DNA of 64,000 nucleotides from Maricaulaceae bacterium (GTDB taxonomy: Bacteria > Pseudomonadota > Alphaproteobacteria > Caulobacterales > Maricaulaceae). Position numbers and translations under genes: made by a program. Every line of letters begins with the position of its first letter. Position 1 is the first letter of the stretch. Where the stretch lies: the NCBI GenBank assembly GCA_026126205.1, contig JAHCJP010000006.1:62001-126000 (forward strand), in the 5' to 3' direction. The notes below the pieces were generated by a model. The model did not search any database. It worked only from the letters and a program-made list of their open reading frames with translations, and was not told the origin of the DNA. Positions 55,581 to 64,000 of the stretch are shown here, piece after piece.

Positions 55581-56122
55581 GCGTCTTCATCGCCCTGTTG
55601 CGCGGCATTAATGTCGGCGGCCATCGCAAGGTCCCGATGGCGGAGTTGCGGGCCCTGCTGGCCGGGCTGGGCTATGCCGGCGTGAAAACCCATGTGCAGA
55701 GCGGCAACGCCGTGTTCCGCGCCCCCGGCGCGGCGGAAGAGGTCGGCGCGGCCCTTGAAGCGGCGCTGGAGGCCCGTTTCGGCTTCGTGGTCGAGACCTT
55801 CGTGTTTCCGCTGGCGCAATGGCGGGACATCGTCGCCGCCAACCCGTTTCCGGAAAACGCCCAGGACCCGACGAAACTGGTGGTGATGCTAACGCGCGCG
55901 CCGCCTGTGGCGGAACAGCTTGCGCCGCTTCACGCCGCGCGGACGGGGGATGAGGCGTTGCAGATCGCGGCCGGCGCACTGTTCCTGAAACTGCCCGAGG
56001 GGCAGGGCCAGTCGAAACTCGCCGAAACCACGATGCGTGTCTTCAAGGGCGCCGGCACCGCCCGCAACTGGCGAACCATGGTCACACTGCTGGATATGGG
56101 CGAGGCGCTGGCGGCGGAATAG
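55577..56122 (+). CDS. DUF1697 domain protein
   Basis: 181 residues. The opening [20 protein letters not shown], then [10 protein letters not shown], is the DUF1697 signature; the ending [14 protein letters not shown] also fits. The function of the family is unknown; members are small cytoplasmic alpha/beta proteins. The ATG overlaps the trmFO stop (ATGA), so it is translationally coupled. It converges with the next gene with no gap. Confidence 0.9.
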   Translation: MSVFIALLRGINVGGHRKVPMAELRALLAGLGYAGVKTHVQSGNAVFRAPGAAEEVGAALEAALEARFGFVVETFVFPLAQWRDIVAANPFPENAQDPTKLVVMLTRAPPVAEQLAPLHAARTGDEALQIAAGALFLKLPEGQGQSKLAETTMRVFKGAGTARNWRTMVTLLDMGEALAAE

Positions 56123-56983
56123 CTAGAACCGCCCCGTCAGACTGGCCGCCACCAGCCGCGCCTGCCGCGCCAGCAGCGGGCGTTCGGCCGGTTCGCGATA
56201 GGGGTCTTCCAGCCGCCGCAGGCGCTTGAGGTATCCGGCGCACAGCGCGGCGTAGCCCGCGGCCGGGAACAGCGCCGGCGGCAGGGCGCGAGCCATCGCC
56301 TTCATCTCATTCACCGCCGCGTCCGCCGCATCCAGCAGCGGCGTCAGGGCGGCTCTGGCCTTTTCCGGTTCGCGCCCGCTGGTCAGGCGGGCGGGCGTCA
56401 GCCCGAGGTCCGCCATCACGTCCGCCGCGACCGGGGCCCGCCCGCGCCCGGCCAGAACCGGAAACGCGCGCGCCAGCCCGGTCAGCCCCCAGGCCCGCCC
56501 GGCGGCGGCCAGCGCGGCTTCCGTTTCCGGTGTCAGCGCCTCGTCCGGCGCGCAGGCCCGCGCCGCAAGCCGCATCAGCGCCCCGGCGGTGGCGGCGGCG
56601 TAGGCGCTCATCGCCGCCATGTCCGCAAAGGGTTCAGAATCCGCGTCACGTTCGCGCGCATCGATCAGCGAAAGCAGGGCCGCCCTGTCCGGCGCGTCCG
56701 GCCCGGCGGTCCAGCGCGCCAGCGCCTCCATGGCGTCATGGCGGCGGACCTGTGGCGGATCAGCGTAAAGGTCTTCAACCGCGTCGCGCAGCCATTGCAG
56801 GCGCATTTGCGCGATCACCGGTTCCGAGGCGCGCTCGCCCGCGCGGGCGATTTCATGGTGAAAGGCGTAAAGCGCGAACAACCGCGCCCGGGCGGGAGGC
56901 GGAGCGAACAGCGCCGCCAGCCGCCGGTCGGGGTCATGACGGGCGAGCAGCGCGTCGATCGCGTCCGCGCCGCCGCCCGTCAT
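56123..56983 (-). CDS. Squalene/phytoene synthase family protein (NDUFAF6-like)
   Basis: 286-residue helical protein. It keeps the fold-level pattern YAFHHEIARAGERASEPVIA and QMRLQWLRDAVEDLYA of the squalene/phytoene synthase family, but the usual first DxxxD motif is not obvious, so it may not be a prenyl synthase. Similar genes beside secDF occur in Alphaproteobacteria and resemble mitochondrial NDUFAF6, a complex I assembly factor. It starts 10 nt after the membrane-protein gene upstream. Confidence 0.75.
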   Translation of the reverse strand: MTGGGADAIDALLARHDPDRRLAALFAPPPARARLFALYAFHHEIARAGERASEPVIAQMRLQWLRDAVEDLYADPPQVRRHDAMEALARWTAGPDAPDRAALLSLIDARERDADSEPFADMAAMSAYAAATAGALMRLAARACAPDEALTPETEAALAAAGRAWGLTGLARAFPVLAGRGRAPVAADVMADLGLTPARLTSGREPEKARAALTPLLDAADAAVNEMKAMARALPPALFPAAGYAALCAGYLKRLRRLEDPYREPAERPLLARQARLVAASLTGRF

Positions 56984-56993
56984 CTATGCCCCC

Positions 56994-57608
56994 TTACGAG
57001 ATGCCGAACAGCGACTGCGCCCCGGCCATCGCCACCAGCATCGGCAGCGACAGCAGCGTGTTGGTGCGCGAGAACAGCATCGCCGTCTTCGCGGATTTGG
57101 CCTTGTCGGCGCCCTCGCGCTCGACAAGACCCAGCGCGATCTGCTGGTTCGGCCAGATCACGAACCAGACATTGAAGGCCATGATCAGCGCCAGCCACAT
57201 GCCGATGCCGATGAAGATATGCCCCGGCACCGCGAAGCCGGCCGTAGCGCCCAGCGCCAGCGCGTCGACGATATAACCGTTCAGCCACGCCAGGATCAGG
57301 CCGGTCAGCACGGTGGCGGCGGCGGCCCAGCGGAACCAGAACAGCGCCTTGGGCGCGATGTGTTTCGAGATGGCGGGTTTCTGCTCGTCCGGGATCGACG
57401 GCATGGTCGGGATCTGGACGAAGTTGAAATACCACAGCAGCCCGATCCACATCACGCCGGATACGACGTGCGCCCAGCGGGTGACAACACCCCAGAAGCG
57501 CTGGTCGAAAGCCGCGTCGGTGGTGAAGATGAACGCCAGCAGCAGGATGACCGCCAGCGCGATTGAGATATGCACCGTGGTGCGAAGATTGCCGAGAATT
57601 GCGGCCAT
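56994..57608 (-). CDS. Urate-oxidase-N/PuuD-like membrane protein
   Basis: 204 residues with about five membrane segments. RWAHVVSGVMWIGLLWYFNF and the later GHIFIGIGMWLALIMAFNVW, IWPNQQIALG match the N-terminal membrane part of PuuD-type proteins. The C-terminal cytochrome c domain of full PuuD is absent, so electron transfer to urate is unlikely as such. No purine genes are nearby. Conserved His in both helices could bind heme. Confidence 0.78.
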   Translation of the reverse strand: MAAILGNLRTTVHISIALAVILLLAFIFTTDAAFDQRFWGVVTRWAHVVSGVMWIGLLWYFNFVQIPTMPSIPDEQKPAISKHIAPKALFWFRWAAAATVLTGLILAWLNGYIVDALALGATAGFAVPGHIFIGIGMWLALIMAFNVWFVIWPNQQIALGLVEREGADKAKSAKTAMLFSRTNTLLSLPMLVAMAGAQSLFGIS

Positions 57609-57700
57609 GGGTCAGCCCCTCCGATTCGCTTGACGGACGAAGGATAAGGCCAGCGCCGGGCGCCTTAAAACCCCAAACTGGAAATGGCTTTCCGGTCGGG

Positions 57701-58633
57701 TCAGTCCTTCGCCTCGTCCCGGCGCACATTGGTGAGCAACAGGAACGGCGTAGCGACAAAGATCGACGAATAAGTACCGATGACGACGCCGAAAATCATC
57801 GCGAAGGCGAAACCCTCCAGCGCCGGTCCGCCGATCAGCCACAGCGCCACAAGCGCGACCAGCGTGGTCAGCGAGGTCAGCAGCGTTCTCGAGAGAGTGT
57901 GGTTCAGCGACAGGTTCAGGAGGTCCTCCAGAGACATCCTTTTATATTTACGAAGGTTCTCCCGGATGCGGTCATAAACCACCACGGTGTCGTTCATCGA
58001 ATAACCGACGATGGTCAGCAGCGCGGCGATGGAAGGCAGGTTGAATTCCAGCTGCAGCACCGCGAACATGCCTATAGTGACAATAACGTCGTGAGTCAGG
58101 GCCACCACTGCGCCGATGGAATACTGCCATTCGAACCGGAACCAGATGTAGATCAGCATCAGAACCAGCGCGATGACGACCGCCAGCGTGCCGGCCATCA
58201 CCAGTTCGCGCGACACCGCGCCACCAACCACCTCCACCCGTTCGTAGGTGATGCCGCCGATCTCTGCGTCCAGCGCCGCCTGCAATTGCTGACGGGCGAT
58301 CTGCTGGGCCATTTCGGCCTCCAGACCCACTCCCTCCTGCAGCGGAACGCGGATCATCACCCGGTCCTCGGCTCCGAAGTCCTGCACCTGCACAGAGCCG
58401 ATATTCAGGCTGTTGGATATGGCGCGAATCTGCGCCAGGTCCGCCGGGCCGTCGGTGGTGATCTCCACCAGCACGCCGCCGCGGAAGTCGATGCCGAAAT
58501 TCAGCCCCATGCCGAAGAAAGCGCCGATGGAGCCGAGCACAAGCAGCGCCGACAGGATGTACCCCACCATCCGAACTTTCAGGAACGGAATGGCGGTTTC
58601 GTCGGGCAGGGCTTTTACGAGCGCGAAGGGCAT
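57701..58633 (-). CDS. secF: Protein translocase subunit SecF
   Basis: 310 residues with six membrane segments and a periplasmic domain after TM1. It works with SecD to pull proteins across the membrane using the proton gradient. NFGIDFRGGVLVEI after TM1, YIWFRFEWQYSIGAVVALTH and SMNDTVVVYDRIREN are characteristic. It starts 13 nt after secD. Confidence 0.97.
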   Translation of the reverse strand: MPFALVKALPDETAIPFLKVRMVGYILSALLVLGSIGAFFGMGLNFGIDFRGGVLVEITTDGPADLAQIRAISNSLNIGSVQVQDFGAEDRVMIRVPLQEGVGLEAEMAQQIARQQLQAALDAEIGGITYERVEVVGGAVSRELVMAGTLAVVIALVLMLIYIWFRFEWQYSIGAVVALTHDVIVTIGMFAVLQLEFNLPSIAALLTIVGYSMNDTVVVYDRIRENLRKYKRMSLEDLLNLSLNHTLSRTLLTSLTTLVALVALWLIGGPALEGFAFAMIFGVVIGTYSSIFVATPFLLLTNVRRDEAKD

Positions 58634-58646
58634 TGGGCCGGCTCCG

Positions 58647-60290
58647 TCAGATCGGCAGTTTTTTCGCCCGCGTGGCCCTGAACCAGGCCGCCACCAGCAG
58701 GCGCGTGAACACGAAGGCGGTGAATACCGAGGTCATGATGCCGATACCCAGAGTGACGGCGAAGCCGCGAACCGGGCCGGCGCCCAGCATGAACAGCGTG
58801 CCCGCGGCGATCAGCGTGGTGATGTTGGCGTCGAGGATCGCCGACAGCGCGTTTGAGTAGCCGGCGTCGATCGCGTTGGCGGGCGAGCGCCCGGCCCGCA
58901 CCTCTTCGCGTATGCGCTCGAAGATCAGCACGTTGGCGTCCACCGCCATGCCTATGGTCAGGATGATGCCGGCGATGCCGGGCAGGGTCAGGGTCGCCTG
59001 CAGCCCGGTCAACGCGCCAAGGATCAGCACGACGTTAGTCAGCAGCGCCATGACCGATGCGATCCCGAACAGGCCGTAGGCCACCAGCATGAACACCATC
59101 ACCGCGAGGAAGCCGACGACGACGGCGACGCTGCCGCGGTCTATCGAATCCTGACCAAGGCCGGGGCCGACCGTACGCTGCTCAACCGGGGTCAGTTGCG
59201 CCGGCAATGCGCCGGCGTTCAGAAGCACGGCCAGATCATTGGCGCTCTGGAAGGTGAAATTGCCGCGGATGATCCCGGAGCCGCCGAGAATCGGGGATTC
59301 GATGACCGGCGCGGAGATAATGATGTCGTCCAGCACGATGGCGAAGCGGCGTCCGACATTGCGGGCCGTGGCCTCGCCGAATGCGCGCGCGCCGATGGTG
59401 TCGAAGCGGAACGCCACCACCACTTGCCCGTCCTGGGTCGTTACCGAAGCGTTGGTCAGGTTTTCGCCTGACACCAGCGCACGACGTTGAACGGCCAGAT
59501 AAGGCTCGTCGCCGCGCTCGGTGCGCAGCACCATCACTCCCGGCGGGGTGCGCGCCTGCCCCGTGGGGCCCGGATCGACGCTGGCGTCGACCATGTGGAA
59601 GGTCATTCGCGCCGTGGCCCCGACCAGGTCAATGATGCGTTGCGGGTCGCTTTCGCCCGGCACCTGCACCAGCACGCGATTATCGCCCTGGCGGGCGATA
59701 GTCGGCTCGGTGGTGCCGAGGCCATCGATGCGCCGCCGCACCACCTCGATCGACTGTGACACTGTGCGGTGGCGGATGTCTTCCAGCGCCTCTGTCGTAA
59801 TGCGGATACGGATGATGTTGTCGGCGGGATCGCGGGTCAGCGCCGCAGTGCGCGCTCCGAAACCGCCCTGCCCCAGCCCGGTCTGGATCGGTTGCGACAG
59901 CTCGTTCAGGCGTCTGTAGGCGTCCTCGAGATCGTCAGCGCGCGAGATGCGCACCACCACCTCGCCGCCCACCACCGCCGGCGGTGCGGCAGGGATCGCC
60001 GGCTGGCGGCGCAGCACGGCTCGGGCGTCGTCGGCGAGGGCGTTCAGGCGATCCGCCCGCACCTGGTCGAGATCGACCTCGAACACCAGGTGCGAACCGC
60101 CCTGCAGGTCAAGGCCGAGATTGATGGTGTTGTTCGGCAGAAAGCGCCAGACACCGAGCGGTTCCACCGGCTGGCCGTCCACCACTTCGAAGCGGCTTTG
60201 CAGCGGAAACAGGTTCGGAACGGAAAACACGGCCCCCGTGGCGATAACCGCGAGGATCAGGATGATCTTCCAGCGCGCGAAATGCAGCAT
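58647..60290 (-). CDS. secD: Protein translocase subunit SecD
   Basis: 547 residues with six membrane segments. Early GLDLQGGSHLVFEVDLDQV, the P1 domain (RRIDGLGTTEPTIARQGDNR, VLVQVPGE), and the C-terminal GMAVDANVLIFERIREEVRA block are intact. It forms a complex with SecF and, through YajC, with SecYEG. yajC lies 28 nt upstream and secF 13 nt downstream. Confidence 0.97.
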   Translation of the reverse strand: MLHFARWKIILILAVIATGAVFSVPNLFPLQSRFEVVDGQPVEPLGVWRFLPNNTINLGLDLQGGSHLVFEVDLDQVRADRLNALADDARAVLRRQPAIPAAPPAVVGGEVVVRISRADDLEDAYRRLNELSQPIQTGLGQGGFGARTAALTRDPADNIIRIRITTEALEDIRHRTVSQSIEVVRRRIDGLGTTEPTIARQGDNRVLVQVPGESDPQRIIDLVGATARMTFHMVDASVDPGPTGQARTPPGVMVLRTERGDEPYLAVQRRALVSGENLTNASVTTQDGQVVVAFRFDTIGARAFGEATARNVGRRFAIVLDDIIISAPVIESPILGGSGIIRGNFTFQSANDLAVLLNAGALPAQLTPVEQRTVGPGLGQDSIDRGSVAVVVGFLAVMVFMLVAYGLFGIASVMALLTNVVLILGALTGLQATLTLPGIAGIILTIGMAVDANVLIFERIREEVRAGRSPANAIDAGYSNALSAILDANITTLIAAGTLFMLGAGPVRGFAVTLGIGIMTSVFTAFVFTRLLVAAWFRATRAKKLPI

Positions 60291-60318
60291 GCCTGTGCGT
60301 CCGTTCCGTTATGGCGGG

Positions 60319-60618
60319 TCAGGATTTCTTGGCGTCGTTGGCGGGTTTCGGCTCGGTGCGTGAGCGCACCTCGGAAATCGTGTGCTTCAATACGCGGGTG
60401 CGCACGCCATCGGCGATCTCCACCGTCACTTCCTGCTCGTCCACCTTGGTCAGCTTGCCGATCATGCCGCCGGAGGTGACCACCTCGTCGCCGCGGCGCA
60501 GATTGGACACCATCTCGCGGTGTTCCTTCATGCGCTTCTGCTGCGGGCGGATCAGCAGGAAGTAGAACACCACCAGCAGCAGGACGGGCAGCAGGAGCAT
60601 ATTCAGGGTTTCGGCCAT
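60319..60618 (-). CDS. yajC: Preprotein translocase subunit YajC
   Basis: 99 residues: one N-terminal membrane segment (LLPVLLLVVFYFLLIRPQQK) with the diagnostic RPQQKR edge, then a small cytoplasmic domain with GDEVVTSGGMIGKLTKVD. First gene of the yajC-secD-secF unit. Confidence 0.96.
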   Translation of the reverse strand: MAETLNMLLLPVLLLVVFYFLLIRPQQKRMKEHREMVSNLRRGDEVVTSGGMIGKLTKVDEQEVTVEIADGVRTRVLKHTISEVRSRTEPKPANDAKKS

Positions 60619-60708
60619 GTCAGGTCCTCGCAGACTCGCAGGGGAAAGGGTCGCGGGACTATATCGGCGCGCGGCGCCGTTGCAACAAGGCTTGCAGAAT
60701 AACCGGAA

Positions 60709-61701
60709 TCAGCTCGACGGCAGATGCCGCATCGGGTCTTCGGGCGTTACGCCGCGGCGAATCTCGAAATGCAGCTGCGTGGTGTCGACCGAGCCGGTGG
60801 AGCCGGCCTCGGCGATCACCTGGCCGCGGGTGACGCGATCACCCTCGCTGACGCGCAGGCGGCGGTTGTGGGCATAGGCCGTCACCCAGCCGCCCTCGTG
60901 ACGGACCAGCACCAGATTGCCGTATCCCTGCAACTCATCGCCGGCGTAGACCACGACGCCGTCAGCGCTGGCGCGCACCGGATCCCCTTCATTGGCGCGA
61001 ATGTTGACGCCGTCATTGCGGCGTCCATCCGGCTTCGGCCCGAAGGTGGAGACGATCTGCCCGCGCAGCGGCCAGTCGAAACGCGGCGCGCTGGATGCCG
61101 GGGGCGGCGGCGGATCGGCCGGAGCGGGGCGCGTCGTGGCGGTCACAGCCGTTGTCGCCGCTGCGCCGCTGGAGGAAGCGGCGGTGTTGCGGGCCGGCGT
61201 GGATTGGGGGCGCGCCGCCGGCGTGGCGGCGGCGCGGACCTGGGCGCCGCCCGGCAAACGGATCTCCTGCCCGGTGCGGACATGATAGGGGGGCGGAATG
61301 CCGTTGAGGGCGCCCAGATCCTGATAGTCGACGCCATAGCGCAAGCCGATGCGGTAGAGGTTCTCGCCAGTCTGGACGACATGCACCGCCGGGCGCGGCA
61401 TGGTCAGCGTCTGGCCCTCGCGCAGCCGGAATGGCGCGCTCAGCCCGTTGGCGGCGGCCAGATCACCCATGCGCACACCGCAACGCTGGGCGATCTCCGA
61501 CAGGGTGTCGCCAGACCGTACGGTGTAGCTGGACCCCGGAGCGCAGGGCGTTTGCGGGCCGCCGGCCAGAACCGCCGCCGGCGGGCCACCGCGCGACGCC
61601 GCACCACGATGATCCACGCGCGCCGGATCGCGCGGCGTCGAACACGCCGCGACCGCCGCACCCAGCACGGCGATGGCGCAGAGGATTGCAAACCGGCGCA
61701 T
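60709..61701 (-). CDS. nlpD: NlpD-like lipoprotein: two LysM domains and a degenerate LytM domain
   Basis: 330 residues. A lipoprotein signal ends at the lipobox AVAAC (about residue 20). Two LysM peptidoglycan-binding domains follow (TVRSGDTLSEIAQRCGV and VVQTGENLYRIGLRYGV), a Pro/Ala/Thr-rich linker, then an M23/LytM domain. The first zinc motif reads NDGVNIRANEGDPV, where active enzymes have HxxxD, while LHFEIRRG is kept. That pattern is the one of NlpD/EnvC-type amidase activators rather than active peptidases. The order surE-pcm-nlpD matches E. coli. Confidence 0.88.
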   Translation of the reverse strand: MRRFAILCAIAVLGAAVAACSTPRDPARVDHRGAASRGGPPAAVLAGGPQTPCAPGSSYTVRSGDTLSEIAQRCGVRMGDLAAANGLSAPFRLREGQTLTMPRPAVHVVQTGENLYRIGLRYGVDYQDLGALNGIPPPYHVRTGQEIRLPGGAQVRAAATPAARPQSTPARNTAASSSGAAATTAVTATTRPAPADPPPPPASSAPRFDWPLRGQIVSTFGPKPDGRRNDGVNIRANEGDPVRASADGVVVYAGDELQGYGNLVLVRHEGGWVTAYAHNRRLRVSEGDRVTRGQVIAEAGSTGSVDTTQLHFEIRRGVTPEDPMRHLPSS

Positions 61702-61775
61702 TCGGCGCGGGTCTCCTGTCTTCCTGACCGTCTAGAAAACCCGGCAAGCCTTAACCGCCGGTTAGCCATGAATAG

Positions 61776-62423
61776 CTAAAGCGCGCGCGCCTCGCCCTTG
61801 ATCAGCGGCACGAACCGCACGTCGAACAGGCGCTCCTCCACGAACTCGTCGCCCTTGCGGCGATAGCGGATCAGGGCCTGACGGCCCTCCCCCGCATCCA
61901 CCGGCGCAATGGCGACGCCGCCGTCCTTCAGTTGTTTCAGCAACTCGTCCGGCCGCTCCGGCGCGGCGGCGGTTACGATGATGCGGTCGAACGGCGCCTG
62001 TTCGGGCCAGCCTTTCGAACCGTCGCCGATGCGGGTGACGATATTGGTCAGGCGCAGGGCGGCGAAACGCGCCTCGGCCTCTTTCAGCAGGGTGCGGTAA
62101 CGCTCGATGGTGTAGACGCGGCGGGCCAGCCGGGCCAGCACCGCGGCCTGGTAACCGGACCCGGTCCCGATCTCCAGCACCTTGCAGCGGTCGTCCACCT
62201 CCAGCGCCTGGGTCATCATCGCCACCACATAGGGCTGGCTGATGGTCTGGCCGCAGTCGATGGGCAGGGCGCGGTCTTCATAGGCGCGGCCGGCGAACTG
62301 TTCCGGCACGAACAGATCGCGCGGCGTGCGCTCTATGGCGCCCAGCACGCGCGCATCGGTGACCCCGGCGCCGCGCAGCGCCATCACAAGCTGGATCAGC
62401 CGCGGATCCGGCCCCTCGCCCAT
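61776..62423 (-). CDS. pcm: Protein-L-isoaspartate O-methyltransferase
   Basis: 215 residues. It methylates isoaspartyl residues in damaged proteins with SAM. The SAM-binding motif LEIGTGSGYQAAVLA, the preceding QTISQPYVVAMMTQ with its substrate-loop Ser, and FDRIIVTAAAPE are intact. It starts 4 nt after the surE stop. Confidence 0.95.
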   Translation of the reverse strand: MGEGPDPRLIQLVMALRGAGVTDARVLGAIERTPRDLFVPEQFAGRAYEDRALPIDCGQTISQPYVVAMMTQALEVDDRCKVLEIGTGSGYQAAVLARLARRVYTIERYRTLLKEAEARFAALRLTNIVTRIGDGSKGWPEQAPFDRIIVTAAAPERPDELLKQLKDGGVAIAPVDAGEGRQALIRYRRKGDEFVEERLFDVRFVPLIKGEARAL

Positions 62424-62427
62424 CTTG

Positions 62428-63231
62428 CTAGTCCACGCTCTTCGGCGGCGCGCCGCCCAGAACGCCCTTCAGCTTGCGCACCGTCTCCAGGTGCGTCAGG
62501 TCGACATGCAGCGGCGTCACCGAGATGCGCCCGTCATAGATGGCGCGCAGGTCCGCCCCCTGCGGCGGGTTCGACGGCTGGCCGCGAAAGCCCATCCAGT
62601 AATAATCGCCGCCGCGCGGATCCTCGCGCTTGATGGCGTGCACGATGTGCTGGTCGCGGCGGCCCTGGTGGGTGACCTCGATCTCCTTGACCGCTTCCGG
62701 CGGGCGGTCGGGGAAATTGACATTGATCAGCACGTCCGGCGGCCAGCCGGTTTCGATCAACTTGCGGATGATCGCGGGGCCGAAGGTCTCCGCCGTATGC
62801 CAGTGGATGATGGATTCACGGGTGAAGCCATAGGCCTGCGAAAGCGCGATCGAGGGGATGCCGAGCTGCATGCCCTGCATGGCGCCTGCGACGGTGCCGG
62901 AAAAGGTCACGTCCTCGGCGATGTTCTGGCCGCGATTGACGCCTGACAGCACCAGGTCCGGCGCCTTGCCGGGGATCAGGTCCTGCACGCCCATAAGCAC
63001 CGCGTCGGTCGGCGTGCCGGTGACGGAGAAGCGCTGCGCATCCAGCCGCCGCACGCGCAAGGGCTCGTGCAGGGTCAGGGCGCGGCTGGCGCCGGACTGC
63101 TCCTCGTGCGGGGCGACGATCCACACATCGTCGGAAAGCGCGCGGGCGATGCGCTCCAGCACTTCCAGCCCGTCGGCGCGGATCCCGTCGTCATTGGTCA
63201 GCAGGATCCGCGGATTGGTCATGTCGATCAC
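62428..63231 (-). CDS. surE: 5'/3'-nucleotidase SurE
   Basis: 267 residues. Metal-dependent nucleotidase acting on nucleoside monophosphates. The N-terminal [14 protein letters not shown] holds the Asp pair, [20 protein letters not shown] holds the conserved Asn, and [16 protein letters not shown] is also typical. The start is GTG at 63231 with AGGAG 7 nt upstream, preferred to the ATG 9 nt later, whose spacing is poor. Followed by pcm after 4 nt. Confidence 0.96.
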   Translation of the reverse strand: MIDMTNPRILLTNDDGIRADGLEVLERIARALSDDVWIVAPHEEQSGASRALTLHEPLRVRRLDAQRFSVTGTPTDAVLMGVQDLIPGKAPDLVLSGVNRGQNIAEDVTFSGTVAGAMQGMQLGIPSIALSQAYGFTRESIIHWHTAETFGPAIIRKLIETGWPPDVLINVNFPDRPPEAVKEIEVTHQGRRDQHIVHAIKREDPRGGDYYWMGFRGQPSNPPQGADLRAIYDGRISVTPLHVDLTHLETVRKLKGVLGGAPPKSVD

Positions 63232-63284
63232 GGGCCGGCTCCTGTGCGTGGGAATACCGGAGCGCGCCCGGCTGATCCCCTCGC

Positions 63285-63396
63285 CCTTCGTGGCTCGGCC
63301 AGATGGCCGGGACTCCTCAGGATGAGGGGTGTGGAGGCATTTTCACCCTCATCCTGAGGTGCGAGCCCGGAGCACGATCCGGGCGAGCCACGAAGG
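63285..63396. repeat. Palindromic intergenic repeat between serS and surE
   Basis: An outer 13-bp arm pair (CCTTCGTGGCTCG at 63285-63297 and its exact reverse complement at 63384-63396) encloses an inner pair of 16-17 bp with one bulge (63315-63331 and 63344-63359). The inner arms have the CCTCAGGATGAGG / CCTCATCCTGAGG core seen in a repeat common in alphaproteobacterial intergenic regions. Folded RNA would be a long hairpin with a side stem. It is unlike the repeat at 33671. Confidence 0.8.
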
Positions 63397-63430
63397 ACGG
63401 GGGTGAAAACCGGCGAGAAGTGCTCCGCCA

Positions 63431-64000
<570 letters not shown>

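Overview
The window is a high-GC segment of an alphaproteobacterial chromosome, most likely from the Caulobacterales/Hyphomonadaceae/Parvularculales side of the class. The evidence is: an alphaproteobacterial LexA box (GTTC-N7-GTTC) between ssb and uvrA; a tRNA-His with U72 and A73, the alphaproteobacterial form; two DUF2336 proteins; TrmFO; and the block serS-surE-pcm-LysM/LytM-yajC-secD-secF. I see no insertion sequences, prophage genes, rRNA or CRISPR arrays, so this is mostly core chromosome plus one unusual accessory block.

Layout. 1-3.3 kb: an RND efflux operon (permease cut by the window edge) behind a perfect operator-like palindrome. 3.3-4.8 kb: a beta-barrel protein and a class II aldolase. 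5.0-9.0 kb: a signalling group (DUF2336, NAD kinase, CheY-like receiver, HPt-like protein, second DUF2336). 9.1-19.5 kb: transglycosylase, ThiO-like oxidase, DUF6491 protein, tRNA-His, M48 lipoprotein peptidase, AsmA protein, DUF5694 protein, gamma-glutamyltransferase, M23 peptidase and a beta/gamma-crystallin-like protein; nearly all of these act in or outside the inner membrane. 19.5-25.9 kb: an arginine succinyltransferase (ast) catabolic operon with an M20 hydrolase and a cystathionine gamma-synthase-like enzyme but no recognisable astC or astE. 26-30 kb: OmpA-like porin with a 28-proline linker, glutaryl-CoA dehydrogenase, ZntB-like transporter, tRNA-Lys. 30-33.6 kb: tgt and queA (queuosine pathway), with tgt flanked by two related small secreted proteins of unknown function. 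33.8-40 kb: two cyclophilins, coaD, gyrA, a class D beta-lactamase and ssb. 40-43 kb: uvrA.

43.0-54.1 kb is the most unusual part. Ten genes lie on the minus strand: four secreted proteins that combine a helical repeat region with a TonB C-terminal-type domain, a flavin-dependent tryptophan-halogenase-family protein between two of them, and five tandem paralogous multi-pass membrane proteins. Several junctions overlap, which suggests one or a few transcription units. I do not recognise this as a described system.

54.2-64 kb: trmFO and a DUF1697 protein on plus, then a minus-strand housekeeping block: squalene/phytoene-synthase-like protein, urate-oxidase-N-like membrane protein, secF, secD, yajC, an NlpD-like protein, pcm, surE and the C-terminal part of serS. 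surE-pcm-nlpD is the same order as in E. coli.
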